From positions 1 to 64,000 of the forward strand of contig NZ_JAPWDU010000003.1 of the NCBI RefSeq assembly GCF_027257155.1: DNA of 64,000 nucleotides. Direction: 5' to 3'. Below, in pieces: positions 55,203-64,000 of this stretch; the stretch's first letter is position 1; every line of letters begins with the position of its first letter. Position numbers and translations under genes: made by a program. The notes beneath the pieces were generated by a model. It was not told the DNA's origin, ran no database searches, and worked only from the letters and a program-made list of their open reading frames with translations. This DNA is from Cerasicoccus sp. TK19100 (GTDB lineage: Bacteria > Verrucomicrobiota > Verrucomicrobiia > Opitutales > Cerasicoccaceae).

Positions 55203-55844
55203 TCAGGGGTTTGGGTCGACCAAGCCGTTGGCAATTGCAAAACGGGTCAACCCGGCGGAGTCGTGAATATCCAGTTTGGAGATAATGCGGTTACGGTGCG
55301 TTTCCGCCGTTTTAACGCTGATCCCTAATTTCTCCGCAATTTGCTTATTGCTATAGCTTTCCGCGACGAGTTGCAGCACCTCCCGCTCGCGGGTTGAAAG
55401 ATCATCCGGGTGGTTCGCCTGCTCAGGGTGGAGCATCATTTCGCGAAGAATGTCCGACACATGCGGGCTGAAATAGGTTTGGCCTTGCGCCACCGTTTCA
55501 ATCGCGGTTTCCAGCGTTTGCAGGCTCTCGGATTTCTGGACCAGACCACCGGCACCAAGCTCCAACATCTGCCGCACAAGGATGCGGTTCGGAAAAGCCG
55601 AAAACCCGAGCACTCTGACTTCGGGCATTTCTTGGCGAATCTTTTTCATGATGCCGACGCCATTCAAACCGGGCAGCATGATGTCCAAAATAGCCATATC
55701 CGGCTTCAGCTTGGCGATAAGCGCATAACCGTCCAAGCCATCACCAGTTTGGCCAACCAGTTCCAGCATGGGGGACGCCTCTACGAGCCTGATAATGAAC
55801 TCACGCAGGATCACCTGATCCTCAACAACAACGACACGTTTCAT
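55203..55844 (-). CDS. NarL/LuxR-type response regulator
   Basis: 213 residues. Receiver with VVEDQ, acceptor Asp54 (AILDIMLPGLNG) and a conserved Lys in VQKSE. The C-terminal LuxR helix-turn-helix has LSTREREVLQLVAESYSNKQIAEKLGISVKTAETHRNRIISKL. It is a DNA-binding regulator, divergent from the kinase cluster at 56-61.6 kb across 308 bp, so the membrane PAS kinase is a likely partner. Confidence 0.92.
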   Translation of the reverse strand: MKRVVVVEDQVILREFIIRLVEASPMLELVGQTGDGLDGYALIAKLKPDMAILDIMLPGLNGVGIMKKIRQEMPEVRVLGFSAFPNRILVRQMLELGAGGLVQKSESLQTLETAIETVAQGQTYFSPHVSDILREMMLHPEQANHPDDLSTREREVLQLVAESYSNKQIAEKLGISVKTAETHRNRIISKLDIHDSAGLTRFAIANGLVDPNP

Positions 55845-56152
55845 TTTGATACAATATACAGAGTAACCTCATTATGATGCAATCAAAGAAGTATTCGGGA
55901 GCAGAAAATCCCCCTACAATGAATCCCCTAGGCAAAAAACTACAATAAACCATGTATTCGATAGGCGGGCCATATGTAACTTCTTGTTAAACAGTAGCCT
56001 TACACGATTGGATGGCACATAAAAACGCGAATACCTAGCATATTACTCTGGCTGATAAAATCCTTTAATGATTCAAATTGCACTAATTTTAAAGTGCTAA
56101 GAGATCAGTAATAGATATTGTATACCTAGGGCGATTTTGATATGAATAATGC
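55845..56152. other. 308-bp AT-rich divergent intergenic region
   Basis: No gene seen. The DNA is more AT-rich than its neighbours. It holds a short stem, GCACT with AGTGC around AATTTTAA (near 56082-56099), and two copies of ATACCTAG (near 56030 and 56122). It must contain promoters for the NarL-type regulator and the membrane kinase, but no pair of hexamers with proper spacing could be assigned with confidence. Confidence 0.5.
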
Positions 56153-58540
56153 ATGAAATCCCGTGGGGGACAATGGAGATTCGGACCGGATGATGTCCTG
56201 ATATTGATTGCATGGTCAGCAATCATCATTCCGTTGTTGGTTTTGTTTGGTTGGATCATTGAGAATCAAGCGATTGTTAGCATATACCCCGGCCTCGCCT
56301 CCATGAAGTTTAACACGGCGTTATGCTTTCTACTGGCCGGAATATCCGTCACCCTAATTCGACGTGCAAAACAGGCTGCCAAGGTTAGCCTGGGCGCAAG
56401 GATTTGCAGCACACTGGTCCTCTTAATCGGCGCATTGACGATAACCAAGTATGCCAGCGGTTTCCAACTGGGCATTGATCAAGTCATTAACGATCCCTGG
56501 ACCGCGAAGGGCGACTTTCCTGGCCGGATGTCGGTAGCGACTGCGGTCGGTGCGACGCTCCTTGGCACCACTTTGCTGTTGGTTAACACAAGCACCAGAA
56601 AATCACCGGTTTTGTCGCAAATATTGGCGCTCCTTGTGTTCACCGGGGCACTAATCGCGTTTCTGGGCTACGTACTCGACCCCCAATCGCTCTACCAACT
56701 GCCCTGGTTTTCATCGGTCGCGCTGCACACCTCAGTGCTGTTTATCGGCTTGAGCCTGTGCGCACTGCTGCTGAGCCGAAACCTTGGCCTGATGCGACCA
56801 CTCACCTCGAAAATGCTGGGTGGGCGTTTCGCGCGGATCATGCTCCCCACCACAACGCTTTACCCTATCCTTATCGGCATACTATTGGCGAGGGGCGTAG
56901 AGAGCAACTTGCTCAATTTCCATATGGCGGTGGTGTTGTTTATTGTAGGTGCCACCATGACCATCAGTTTGATCATCTGGGTCAATGCACGTGAGCAAAA
57001 CCGGATCCATGCGGACATGCTGGAACAATTAGAACGCGTGCGTCGCTCCGAGCAGGAGAATTCCCGATTAGCCGCCATCATCACCCACTCGAAAGACGGC
57101 GTGGTATGCGTGGATGAATTTGACCAAATCAGAGTCTGGAACCTCGGCGCACAGGAGATATTTGGGCACACCGCCGAAGAGGCCCTCGGCAAGCCGCTCA
57201 GTGAAGTCATCCCCCACACCGTGTTCAATCAAGGATGGTTGCAAGAGGCTCGGGAGAACAAACATGTGAATGGGAGGGCCATTACTTTAGCCAAGTGCAA
57301 CGGCCAGCTAATCGATGTCTCCGTAAGCATTTCTCCCGTACGTGATGCCGACGGCGTGCTAACCGCTGTATCCATTATCGCGCGCGACGTGACTGAGATG
57401 CGCCTACTCGAACATGAACGCGACATCGCCTTGCGCGATTTGGTCAATTTTAAAGCCGCCCTCGATGAGCACGCCATCGTCGCCATGACCGACGCCCGCG
57501 GACGCATCAACTATGTGAACGATAAATTCTGCCATATCTCCGGGTATTCTGCTGAAGAGCTAATCGGCCAGGACCACCGTCTCATCAACTCCGGCTACCA
57601 CCCCAAAGAATTCTTTCAAGTCCTGTGGAAAACCATCAGCCAAGGCAATATCTGGCGCGGCACGATTTGCAACCGCACCAAACACGGTGAGCTCTACTAT
57701 GTGGAAACGACGATCGTGCCCTTTCTCGATGAGGATGGCAAACCACAGCAGTTCATCGCCATCCGTACCGACGTCACCTCCATGGAACGCGCCAATGAGG
57801 CCCTGGCCGAACAGACTGCGGAACTCCGGCGCTCCAATAACGATCTGGAACAGTTTGCCTACATTGCTTCCCATGACTTGCAGGAGCCGCTGCGGGGCAT
57901 TGACGGCTGCGTGAGGCTCCTTGCCAGCCGCTACCGAGAGCAGTTGGACGACAGTGGCCGCGAATTCATCGACCACGCCGTTGGCAATGTCGAGCGCATG
58001 CAACGGCTGATAAAAGACCTCCTGGCCTACTCCCGCGTGGGTATGCGTGGCTGCAACATCGTTGCGCTCAAGCTTCAGGACGCGCTCGATGATGCGCTGA
58101 TGAACTTAAATACGCTGATCGCCGAACAAAATGCGGTCATTACGAGCGATCCCTTACCCGTAATTTATGGTGACCGCGGTCAGATCACCCAAGTCTTGCA
58201 AAACCTCATTTCCAACGCCCTAAAATTTAGCCGCGACACCCCAAAGATTCATATCGGTGCCCAAGGCAGCGGAGATCTGTGGGAGATAGCCATCAGTGAC
58301 AATGGCATCGGCATCGACCGCGAATATCATCAAAAAATCTTTGTTATTTTCCAGCGTCTCCACAACCGCGAAGCCTACCCTGGCACCGGCATTGGGCTGG
58401 CCCTATGCAAGCGCATCGTCGAGCACCATGGTGGCCGCATCCGAGTGATGTCCCAGGAAGGGGCTGGCAGTACATTCTATTTCTCGCTGCGCCCCGTGGA
58501 GGGGCAACCTCGACCACAAGGCAAAACAGTAGCCGTTTAA
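56153..58540 (+). CDS. Membrane PAS histidine kinase
   Basis: 795 residues. About seven to eight N-terminal helices (residues ~15-280) form an integral sensor module. PAS 1 (~300-415, VVCVDEFDQIRVWNLGAQEIFG) and PAS 2 (~430-545, RGRINYVNDKFCHISGYSAEELIG) follow. HisKA is of the phytochrome type (NNDLEQFAYIASHDLQEPLRGI, His574) and the HATPase has N box (QNLISNALKFSRD), SDNGIGIDRE and GTGIGLALCKRIVEHHGG. This kinase type usually pairs with an Rcp1-like single receiver, which is the next gene (48 bp away). Confidence 0.9.
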   Translation: MKSRGGQWRFGPDDVLILIAWSAIIIPLLVLFGWIIENQAIVSIYPGLASMKFNTALCFLLAGISVTLIRRAKQAAKVSLGARICSTLVLLIGALTITKYASGFQLGIDQVINDPWTAKGDFPGRMSVATAVGATLLGTTLLLVNTSTRKSPVLSQILALLVFTGALIAFLGYVLDPQSLYQLPWFSSVALHTSVLFIGLSLCALLLSRNLGLMRPLTSKMLGGRFARIMLPTTTLYPILIGILLARGVESNLLNFHMAVVLFIVGATMTISLIIWVNAREQNRIHADMLEQLERVRRSEQENSRLAAIITHSKDGVVCVDEFDQIRVWNLGAQEIFGHTAEEALGKPLSEVIPHTVFNQGWLQEARENKHVNGRAITLAKCNGQLIDVSVSISPVRDADGVLTAVSIIARDVTEMRLLEHERDIALRDLVNFKAALDEHAIVAMTDARGRINYVNDKFCHISGYSAEELIGQDHRLINSGYHPKEFFQVLWKTISQGNIWRGTICNRTKHGELYYVETTIVPFLDEDGKPQQFIAIRTDVTSMERANEALAEQTAELRRSNNDLEQFAYIASHDLQEPLRGIDGCVRLLASRYREQLDDSGREFIDHAVGNVERMQRLIKDLLAYSRVGMRGCNIVALKLQDALDDALMNLNTLIAEQNAVITSDPLPVIYGDRGQITQVLQNLISNALKFSRDTPKIHIGAQGSGDLWEIAISDNGIGIDREYHQKIFVIFQRLHNREAYPGTGIGLALCKRIVEHHGGRIRVMSQEGAGSTFYFSLRPVEGQPRPQGKTVAV

Positions 58541-58588
58541 CGACCATCGATAATACCATCCCCCAACCGCCAAACCTTTAAAATCGCT

Positions 58589-59017
58589 ATGAGAACGGCA
58601 ACCATATTACTCGTCGAAGACAACCCAACGGACATACTCCTGGCCGAAGAAGCTTTTAAGATGGTCGATATCCCCCACACACTCCACGTTGTGAAAGACG
58701 GAGTCGAGGCAATCAAGTTCCTGGCGAAGCTAAATGGCTATGCCCATGCACCACGCCCGGATTTTATTTTCCTGGACTTAAACCTGCCCCGGAAAAGCGG
58801 CCACGAAGTCTTGCGTGACATCAAGGCAAAAGAAGAGTTAAAATCGATACCCGTCATCATACTGAGCACTTCCGACGCACCTGATGACGTAGAACACGCC
58901 TACCGAAATCACGCCAACTGCTACATGGTCAAACCCACGAATTACGATCACTGTATCCAGGCGCTGAACAACCTGCTGAAGTTCTGGTCTAACCTCATCA
59001 AACTGCCCAGCGCATGA
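58589..59017 (+). CDS. Rcp1-type single-domain response regulator
   Basis: 142 residues. ILLVEDNPTD with acceptor Asp63 in FIFLDLNLPRKSGHEVL, Ser-Thr-Ser in ILSTSDAPDD and Lys in YMVKPTNYD. The long loop before the acceptor (NGYAHAPRPDF) is the mark of the Rcp1 family, partner of phytochrome-type kinases such as the preceding gene. Its stop overlaps the next start (ATGA). Confidence 0.93.
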   Translation: MRTATILLVEDNPTDILLAEEAFKMVDIPHTLHVVKDGVEAIKFLAKLNGYAHAPRPDFIFLDLNLPRKSGHEVLRDIKAKEELKSIPVIILSTSDAPDDVEHAYRNHANCYMVKPTNYDHCIQALNNLLKFWSNLIKLPSA

Positions 59018-61650
59018 GCAATCCCCTCAGCCTGCTATTAGTGGAAGACAATTCCACCGACCGTCTGCTTGTTCGCGAGTATCTCGCCGATCAGATGGAT
59101 GTAGATTACCTGCTCGACACGGCATGTAGCATGGCGGAATGCCTGCAGCAACTTGGCCAGAACCACTACGACGCCCTGTTGGTCGATCTAAACCTACCGG
59201 ACTCCAACGGCAACCAAACACTGCTCAAGATACTCGACCATGCGCCGGAAATTCCAGTGATTGTCATGACCGGCATTGGGGACCGTGCTGACGGCCTCCA
59301 CGCCATGCAGCTCGGCGCACAGGACTTCCTCGTCAAAGGAGACTTCCACAGTGAGCTCCTCGTCCGCACCATTCGCTACTCAATCGAGCGACACAACTTT
59401 TCCCTGCAGCTTCGCCAAATGGCAGCTCAGCTCAAGGAACGAACCCAACAGCTCAGCAAAAGCGAAGCACACATCCGCGAGCTGATTAACATCAGCGAAG
59501 ACGCCTTGCTCGTCGTCGACCAGGATGAAAAGGTTCAATTTGCAAATCCGGCAGCCTGCGAGCTGCTCCTTCAGCAATACGATCACCTGATTGGAAGCCG
59601 CTTTGACTACGATTGGCGAAATGCGCCCAACCATGAGCTCCTCTTACCTACAAAATCAGGCGAGACATGCTTCGTGGAAGTCCGCCATGCCATCACACAT
59701 TGGAATGAGCAGAGTGCCTATTTGCTGACGATGCGCGATGTCACCAGTCGCAAACGGGCGCAAGAAGACCTGATGCTCTTCCGTCGTCTGATTGACCAGG
59801 CGGAGGACTCCATCGTCGTCATCGACGTCGAAACCGGCGGCATCGACGACTGCAATGAGTCCTTTCTCCAGTGGCTGGGCTACACACGAAACGAAATGCT
59901 GAAACTGCACGTGTGGGACATCAATCACGATATAACCCCGAACAACTGGGTCGAGTACTATACCGCGGTGCTCAATAGCCCGATGCGCTATCAAGCGGAT
60001 TTCACCACCATCGATGGGCATACGATCCAGGTCGAAGCAAGTGTGAAGAGTGTTTACCTCGGCAAGCATTACCTGATCGCACTGATTCAAGACATCAGCG
60101 AACGCATGAAGGTCGAGGCCCAACTGCGGCAGGATGCGGAAATACTCTCACGCATCGATGATGCCATCATCATCCTCGATTCAGATTTTAAAGTCACCTA
60201 CTGGAATGACGGTGCCACCCGCTTGCTCGGCTGGACACCCCGCGAACGCTTGGGTTTGCCCATTATGGACATCGCCCCTCAAGCAGATGATCGCGAGATC
60301 GCTAAATTGCTGAATAAAACCTTGGTCGGAGAGGTTCAGCATATCGAGCGCAACATCCTTAATAAAGACCGGCTACAGTTGTGGGTCGAGTGGGATTCAC
60401 ACCCAATTCTCAAGGATGACAAAAACCCGTTAGGCGTCATGATTATCCTGCGCAACATTGAGGAACGCCGCAGCCTGGAAGCACAACTACGGCATTCACA
60501 AAAGATGGAAGCTATTGGTACGCTGGCAGGAGGCATTGCCCACGACTTTAATAACATCATGGCGGCCATCCGGGGATATACCGAACTGGCTTACCGACGC
60601 TGCGAGGACGAATCGCTCAAGCGCGATCTGGGCACCGTGCTTAAATCCTCAGAACGCGCCACCTCCTTGATCGACAACATCCTGACTTTTTCCCGCAAGC
60701 AGCCAGAGTCACGCTCACCCCTATACCTGCAAGATGCATTGGCGGAATGCCTTCAGTTGCTACGCGCGACCTTACCTGCCACGATTTCCATTAAATCGAA
60801 TATCGATGAATCCGCGCCGTCAATCCTCGGCAATCACGAGCAAATCCAGCAGATAGTGCTCAACCTCGGAAACAACGCGATGCAGGCAATGCCCAACCGG
60901 TCAGGCAAGCTTTGCATCTCCTTGGAAACCGTTATCATCGATACCGATAGCTCGCAGAAAAACATTCAGCTACAGCCAGGTGTCTATGCCTGCATATCCA
61001 TCAGCGACACCGGCATAGGCATGAGTCCGGAAATCAAGGAACGCATTTTCGAACCGTTCTTTACCACTAAAGTTCCGGGCGAAGGTACCGGTCTCGGGCT
61101 CTCCATGGTTCACGGCATCATGGAAAGCTACAACGGTTCCATCCAGGTAGACAGTGCACCCGACCAGGGAACAACATTCCGTTTATACTTTCCGGCTCAC
61201 GGTGACGCGGTTGCGGAGATTGATTCCCAAAACGGAGAGGCCGCGTGGGGAAGTGGCGAGAGAATTTTGTTCGTCGACGACGAAGAGTTGCTTGCCGAAC
61301 TTGGGCAAGAGGCGCTGCAGGCACTTGGCTACCGGGTAAGCATTTGCCTCAACCCGAAGTCGGCGCTTCAAAAACTGGAAGCCGGCGAAGTATTTGATCT
61401 GATCATCACCGACCAAACGATGCCCGAGATGACCGGCTTGGAAATGTCCAAACGAATTTTAAGAAAACGACCGGACCAGAAGATCATTATTTCCACTGGC
61501 TACTCGCCAACGCTCACTCTGGAAATCGCCAAAGCAGAAGGCCTCAAGAATCTGATCCATAAGCCGGTTAGCATCACCCAGCTCAGCGAAGCAGTCGCCA
61601 GCGCGCTTGGCGATTGCACTGAATCAAGGGCTACCTCGGGCATCAATTAA
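59014..61650 (+). CDS. REC-PAS-PAS-PAS-histidine kinase-REC hybrid
   Basis: 878 residues, soluble. N-terminal receiver (1-125) with LLVEDNSTD and acceptor Asp58 ([12 protein letters not shown]). Three PAS domains follow (~155-250, 255-370, 375-490). HisKA of the type [21 protein letters not shown], then HATPase with N box ([12 protein letters not shown]), [10 protein letters not shown] and [11 protein letters not shown]. The C-terminal receiver has [11 protein letters not shown], acceptor in [13 protein letters not shown] and HKP. Receivers at both ends suggest input from the adjacent pair and onward relay. No DNA-binding output. Confidence 0.92.
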   Translation: MSNPLSLLLVEDNSTDRLLVREYLADQMDVDYLLDTACSMAECLQQLGQNHYDALLVDLNLPDSNGNQTLLKILDHAPEIPVIVMTGIGDRADGLHAMQLGAQDFLVKGDFHSELLVRTIRYSIERHNFSLQLRQMAAQLKERTQQLSKSEAHIRELINISEDALLVVDQDEKVQFANPAACELLLQQYDHLIGSRFDYDWRNAPNHELLLPTKSGETCFVEVRHAITHWNEQSAYLLTMRDVTSRKRAQEDLMLFRRLIDQAEDSIVVIDVETGGIDDCNESFLQWLGYTRNEMLKLHVWDINHDITPNNWVEYYTAVLNSPMRYQADFTTIDGHTIQVEASVKSVYLGKHYLIALIQDISERMKVEAQLRQDAEILSRIDDAIIILDSDFKVTYWNDGATRLLGWTPRERLGLPIMDIAPQADDREIAKLLNKTLVGEVQHIERNILNKDRLQLWVEWDSHPILKDDKNPLGVMIILRNIEERRSLEAQLRHSQKMEAIGTLAGGIAHDFNNIMAAIRGYTELAYRRCEDESLKRDLGTVLKSSERATSLIDNILTFSRKQPESRSPLYLQDALAECLQLLRATLPATISIKSNIDESAPSILGNHEQIQQIVLNLGNNAMQAMPNRSGKLCISLETVIIDTDSSQKNIQLQPGVYACISISDTGIGMSPEIKERIFEPFFTTKVPGEGTGLGLSMVHGIMESYNGSIQVDSAPDQGTTFRLYFPAHGDAVAEIDSQNGEAAWGSGERILFVDDEELLAELGQEALQALGYRVSICLNPKSALQKLEAGEVFDLIITDQTMPEMTGLEMSKRILRKRPDQKIIISTGYSPTLTLEIAKAEGLKNLIHKPVSITQLSEAVASALGDCTESRATSGIN

Positions 61651-61793
61651 CCGGTCGATTCCAGCAGGGCAATCTCAGCGGCCTTCGATGATTATCCATA
61701 AGTCTGGGCGCAACGACATGCTCACCCATAAGCCACCTCAAGGAGGCGTTAGTAATACGTTGTGAGCCAAGATTAGACCTACCCGATCCTGCC

Positions 61794-64000
61794 TCAATCA
61801 ACTAGCTTAACGGCACCCCAAGCATGCACACCTGCCAGAATCCCGCTCTCTTTTTCACGAGGCCAAGCAAAGTTCGTAGATCGATTCATCGCACCTTCGA
61901 CCTTCCGCAAGGCAATAGCCATCGATAAGCGTTCTCCATTTGATAAACTCTCGAAATTGAAAGCGGTTGATGGAATGAATACCATTAACATAACCCCATC
62001 CCCACTAGAGGAAATCGTCGTCTTCGAGCGAGCATCATCATATATAGTTTTCTCAATGGCGTTACTACGCTTCCACTCTCCGGAAGACACTTTCCATTGC
62101 CCTGAATCAAGATACGGCACAAAGAAAAAATGATGCGTCTTTGAGTTCCAACCACTCTCCGAGCTTTCGTCAGGCCCCAGGAAAACTTCCAGATTCGTCC
62201 CTTCCCAGAAACTGTGAGGATTACCAGGGTTCAGTTCCGAGCCAGGGATGCGAAAAGCAAGAAACAAACCCTCAGCATTCCATGCGATGCGAGCGTCCAG
62301 ATCAGCAGCTGCTTCTTGATCACAAACGAAGTATTCACCGTCAAGGAGACCACCCTTGGGCCAAACCTCAGGGAACAGTCCAGCGCCTGAAACTTCTACC
62401 TTCGGAGCAAGAATCGCTGAGGGTATTAGTTGAATATCCTGTGAATAGCCATTCTTCGATTGTGCACGAATAATGACAGGTTCATATAAATCACCATTCA
62501 CCGAGACCTCGATTTTCCTTTTTTCACCAGGTTTCAGAACAAACGAATCAGGCTGCAACACGACTTTACCGTTAGATGGATGAAGCTCCCACTGCTCTTT
62601 GTTCTTTGAAACGGAAGTAATCTCAACATTAGATGAAGCATTCGGCACGTATGGCTCACTGCTTACCTTTAGCAACGACTTCACTTTTAGGGTGATGGCA
62701 AAAGTTTTATCATAATCACTAGATCCAACCTTGAGTAACAGAGGATGCTTACCCGGCGGTACACTTTCATCAACATGCAGAGTCAAGTTATCCGCTTTCA
62801 CACCCTCCGGCAAATCTTGCCATTCAAATTGCGCGCCATCGGGTGCCTCTAATTGAACCGTTATTGAATTACCAGGGATTACCGGCAGCACAGACGTGCT
62901 GATCAGCTTGGTCTCGAGCATTTCCTTCCACGACTGAGGCAAACTTTCTACGTGGTAATAGTGCACCTCCGGGCCCAACGATTCAGGCGAAACTTCATTG
63001 CCAAACATATCATACGTCGTGGTTGCCATTTGCTTCAACTGTTGCGGAACAGGAATCTTCTGCTCGACCGTCCAAGCGGCGACAATATATCCGCCCTCGC
63101 ATTTCTCTAAAACAACAGCCCACGCATCGGTGTCTTGCAAATCCACACGCCCCAGCATGCGAGAGGTCGCGGTTTCCCGAGAAATCATAGCGAGAGCCGC
63201 GCCCGCCGGACGGACATTTCCCTTCAGGTCAATCAGCCCACAGGAACCAAACTTCTGCTTAAAGTTGGGCACATCACGGTCAAAGTACCAAAACACTTTG
63301 TCGGACCCCGCCCAACGCGCAGTCAAATAAAGACGTGGCAACAGAATCGTCTGGTTATAAATACCTACCGCCGGGCCATAGAAGACATCGTAGCCTCCTT
63401 CAGTCAGCCATGCCTCTTTACCATGTTCTTTAGCGAGCGCATTAACCAATCGTAATTGATCCAGATAGCTAAAGTCCTCATAGCCGGGATCGACCCCGTT
63501 GTTCATGTTTGAGCTGGATACCTCCGGCGGCACGGTACCAGTATAGTAGTGGTAGTTAACGACCGTAAAGTAATCAGCATATTTCGACTCCAGCAGTTCG
63601 CGGGTAAAATCAAGATGAATGCCAGCGCGGCCATTCATTAACAGATGCGCTTTAGACTTACTTTGCGCCACCCCTTCATAAGCGGCTTCAATGTATTTGC
63701 CCCAGCGCTCCGGCGAATCTGCGTCTACTTTTCTTAGCTGGATATCGAATTCGTTTTCAACTTCCCAGTAGGGCAATTCCGGAAAGGCGTCCGCCAACGC
63801 TTTGAACCCAGCTTCTACTTCTTTGAGCGGTATGAAATCAGTCTCGTCTTCTAATCGAAAGGCGTGCTCAAGACTGGGCAGTACAATAACATTAGCACTT
63901 CTGGCCTGCTGCACGGTTTTGTTAAAATCCAACCCATTTCTCGCAATCGGAGGCTTTGCCCCCTTTCCCAGCCAACCGAAAGAATAATCGCGCACCCAAT
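61794..64000 (-). CDS. Clan-A glycoside hydrolase-like protein with C-terminal CBM9/DOMON-like domain (5' end outside window)
   Basis: At least 735 residues; the frame is open to the edge (WVRDYSFGWLG), so the in-frame GTG at 63995 is not taken as start and the N-terminus is missing. The TIM-barrel part has the acid/base motif YWEVENEFD (Asn-Glu of clan A) and the candidate nucleophile in AWLTEGGYDVF, resembling GH39/GH5-like enzymes. Middle beta-sandwich segments precede a C-terminal CBM9-like domain (ARIAWNAEGLFLAFRIPG, NLEVFLGPDES, HHFFFVP). Composition is more AT-rich than the operons to the left. It may act on external polysaccharide. Confidence 0.7.
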   Translation of the reverse strand, partial: WVRDYSFGWLGKGAKPPIARNGLDFNKTVQQARSANVIVLPSLEHAFRLEDETDFIPLKEVEAGFKALADAFPELPYWEVENEFDIQLRKVDADSPERWGKYIEAAYEGVAQSKSKAHLLMNGRAGIHLDFTRELLESKYADYFTVVNYHYYTGTVPPEVSSSNMNNGVDPGYEDFSYLDQLRLVNALAKEHGKEAWLTEGGYDVFYGPAVGIYNQTILLPRLYLTARWAGSDKVFWYFDRDVPNFKQKFGSCGLIDLKGNVRPAGAALAMISRETATSRMLGRVDLQDTDAWAVVLEKCEGGYIVAAWTVEQKIPVPQQLKQMATTTYDMFGNEVSPESLGPEVHYYHVESLPQSWKEMLETKLISTSVLPVIPGNSITVQLEAPDGAQFEWQDLPEGVKADNLTLHVDESVPPGKHPLLLKVGSSDYDKTFAITLKVKSLLKVSSEPYVPNASSNVEITSVSKNKEQWELHPSNGKVVLQPDSFVLKPGEKRKIEVSVNGDLYEPVIIRAQSKNGYSQDIQLIPSAILAPKVEVSGAGLFPEVWPKGGLLDGEYFVCDQEAAADLDARIAWNAEGLFLAFRIPGSELNPGNPHSFWEGTNLEVFLGPDESSESGWNSKTHHFFFVPYLDSGQWKVSSGEWKRSNAIEKTIYDDARSKTTISSSGDGVMLMVFIPSTAFNFESLSNGERLSMAIALRKVEGAMNRSTNFAWPREKESGILAGVHAWGAVKLVD

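Overview
The window looks like a chromosomal segment of a member of the Verrucomicrobiota, most likely an Opitutae/Puniceicoccales-type (often marine) bacterium. This is an inference from high GC, mostly weak ribosome binding sites, a PEP-CTERM/exosortase exopolysaccharide locus, a large two-component repertoire, and palindromic intergenic repeats of a kind common in that phylum. No rRNA, tRNA or CRISPR array was seen.

Left part (1-18.7 kb): the tail of an IS110-type transposase, an alpha-oxoamine synthase, a 227-bp inverted-repeat element, a Y-family DNA polymerase, two tandem paralogous secreted proteins of unknown function, a DUF4126 membrane protein, an MFS transporter and a small membrane protein. 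A TetR-controlled tripartite RND efflux operon follows (regulator, outer membrane lipoprotein, adaptor, permease, plus a small conserved gene). Next come a CBS-domain hybrid histidine kinase, pyruvate kinase and a second inverted-repeat element.

Central part (18.7-54.3 kb): two long, tightly packed operons diverge from a ~97-bp intergenic region at 34,622-34,718. The leftward operon (14 genes) starts with a phosphoglycosyl transferase and a degenerate nucleotidyltransferase/beta-helix protein. It continues with an H-NOX nitric-oxide sensor, a PAS hybrid kinase, a receiver-kinase, a protein joining an RsbW-like serine kinase to a PP2C/SpoIIE phosphatase, and a lone receiver. It ends with a phosphodiesterase-like enzyme, a CBS-type family II pyrophosphatase, three glycosyltransferases, a metallophosphoesterase and an Aat-like protein. 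The rightward operon begins with a stand-alone STAS protein and then a nucleotidyltransferase-like protein. It encodes several glycosyltransferases, one of them a WecG/TagA (GT26) enzyme fused to two STAS domains, a Wzx flippase, a PEP-CTERM protein, a TPR protein, an exosortase, a small membrane protein, EpsI, a Wzy-like polymerase, a Wzz-like copolymerase and two Wza-like export proteins. Read together, this is a Wzx/Wzy exopolysaccharide and exosortase system whose output appears to be gated by nitric oxide sensing and a partner switch (serine kinase/phosphatase plus STAS), resembling in logic the SypA/SypE and H-NOX/hybrid kinase controls of Vibrio biofilm. The direct STAS fusion to a glycosyltransferase suggests control at the enzyme level as well.

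Right part (54.4-64 kb): a secreted protein with an S26B signal-peptidase-like core, a NarL-type response regulator, a membrane PAS histidine kinase followed by an Rcp1-type receiver and a REC-PAS-kinase-REC hybrid, and at the edge a partial clan-A glycoside hydrolase-like protein with a C-terminal carbohydrate-binding-like domain.
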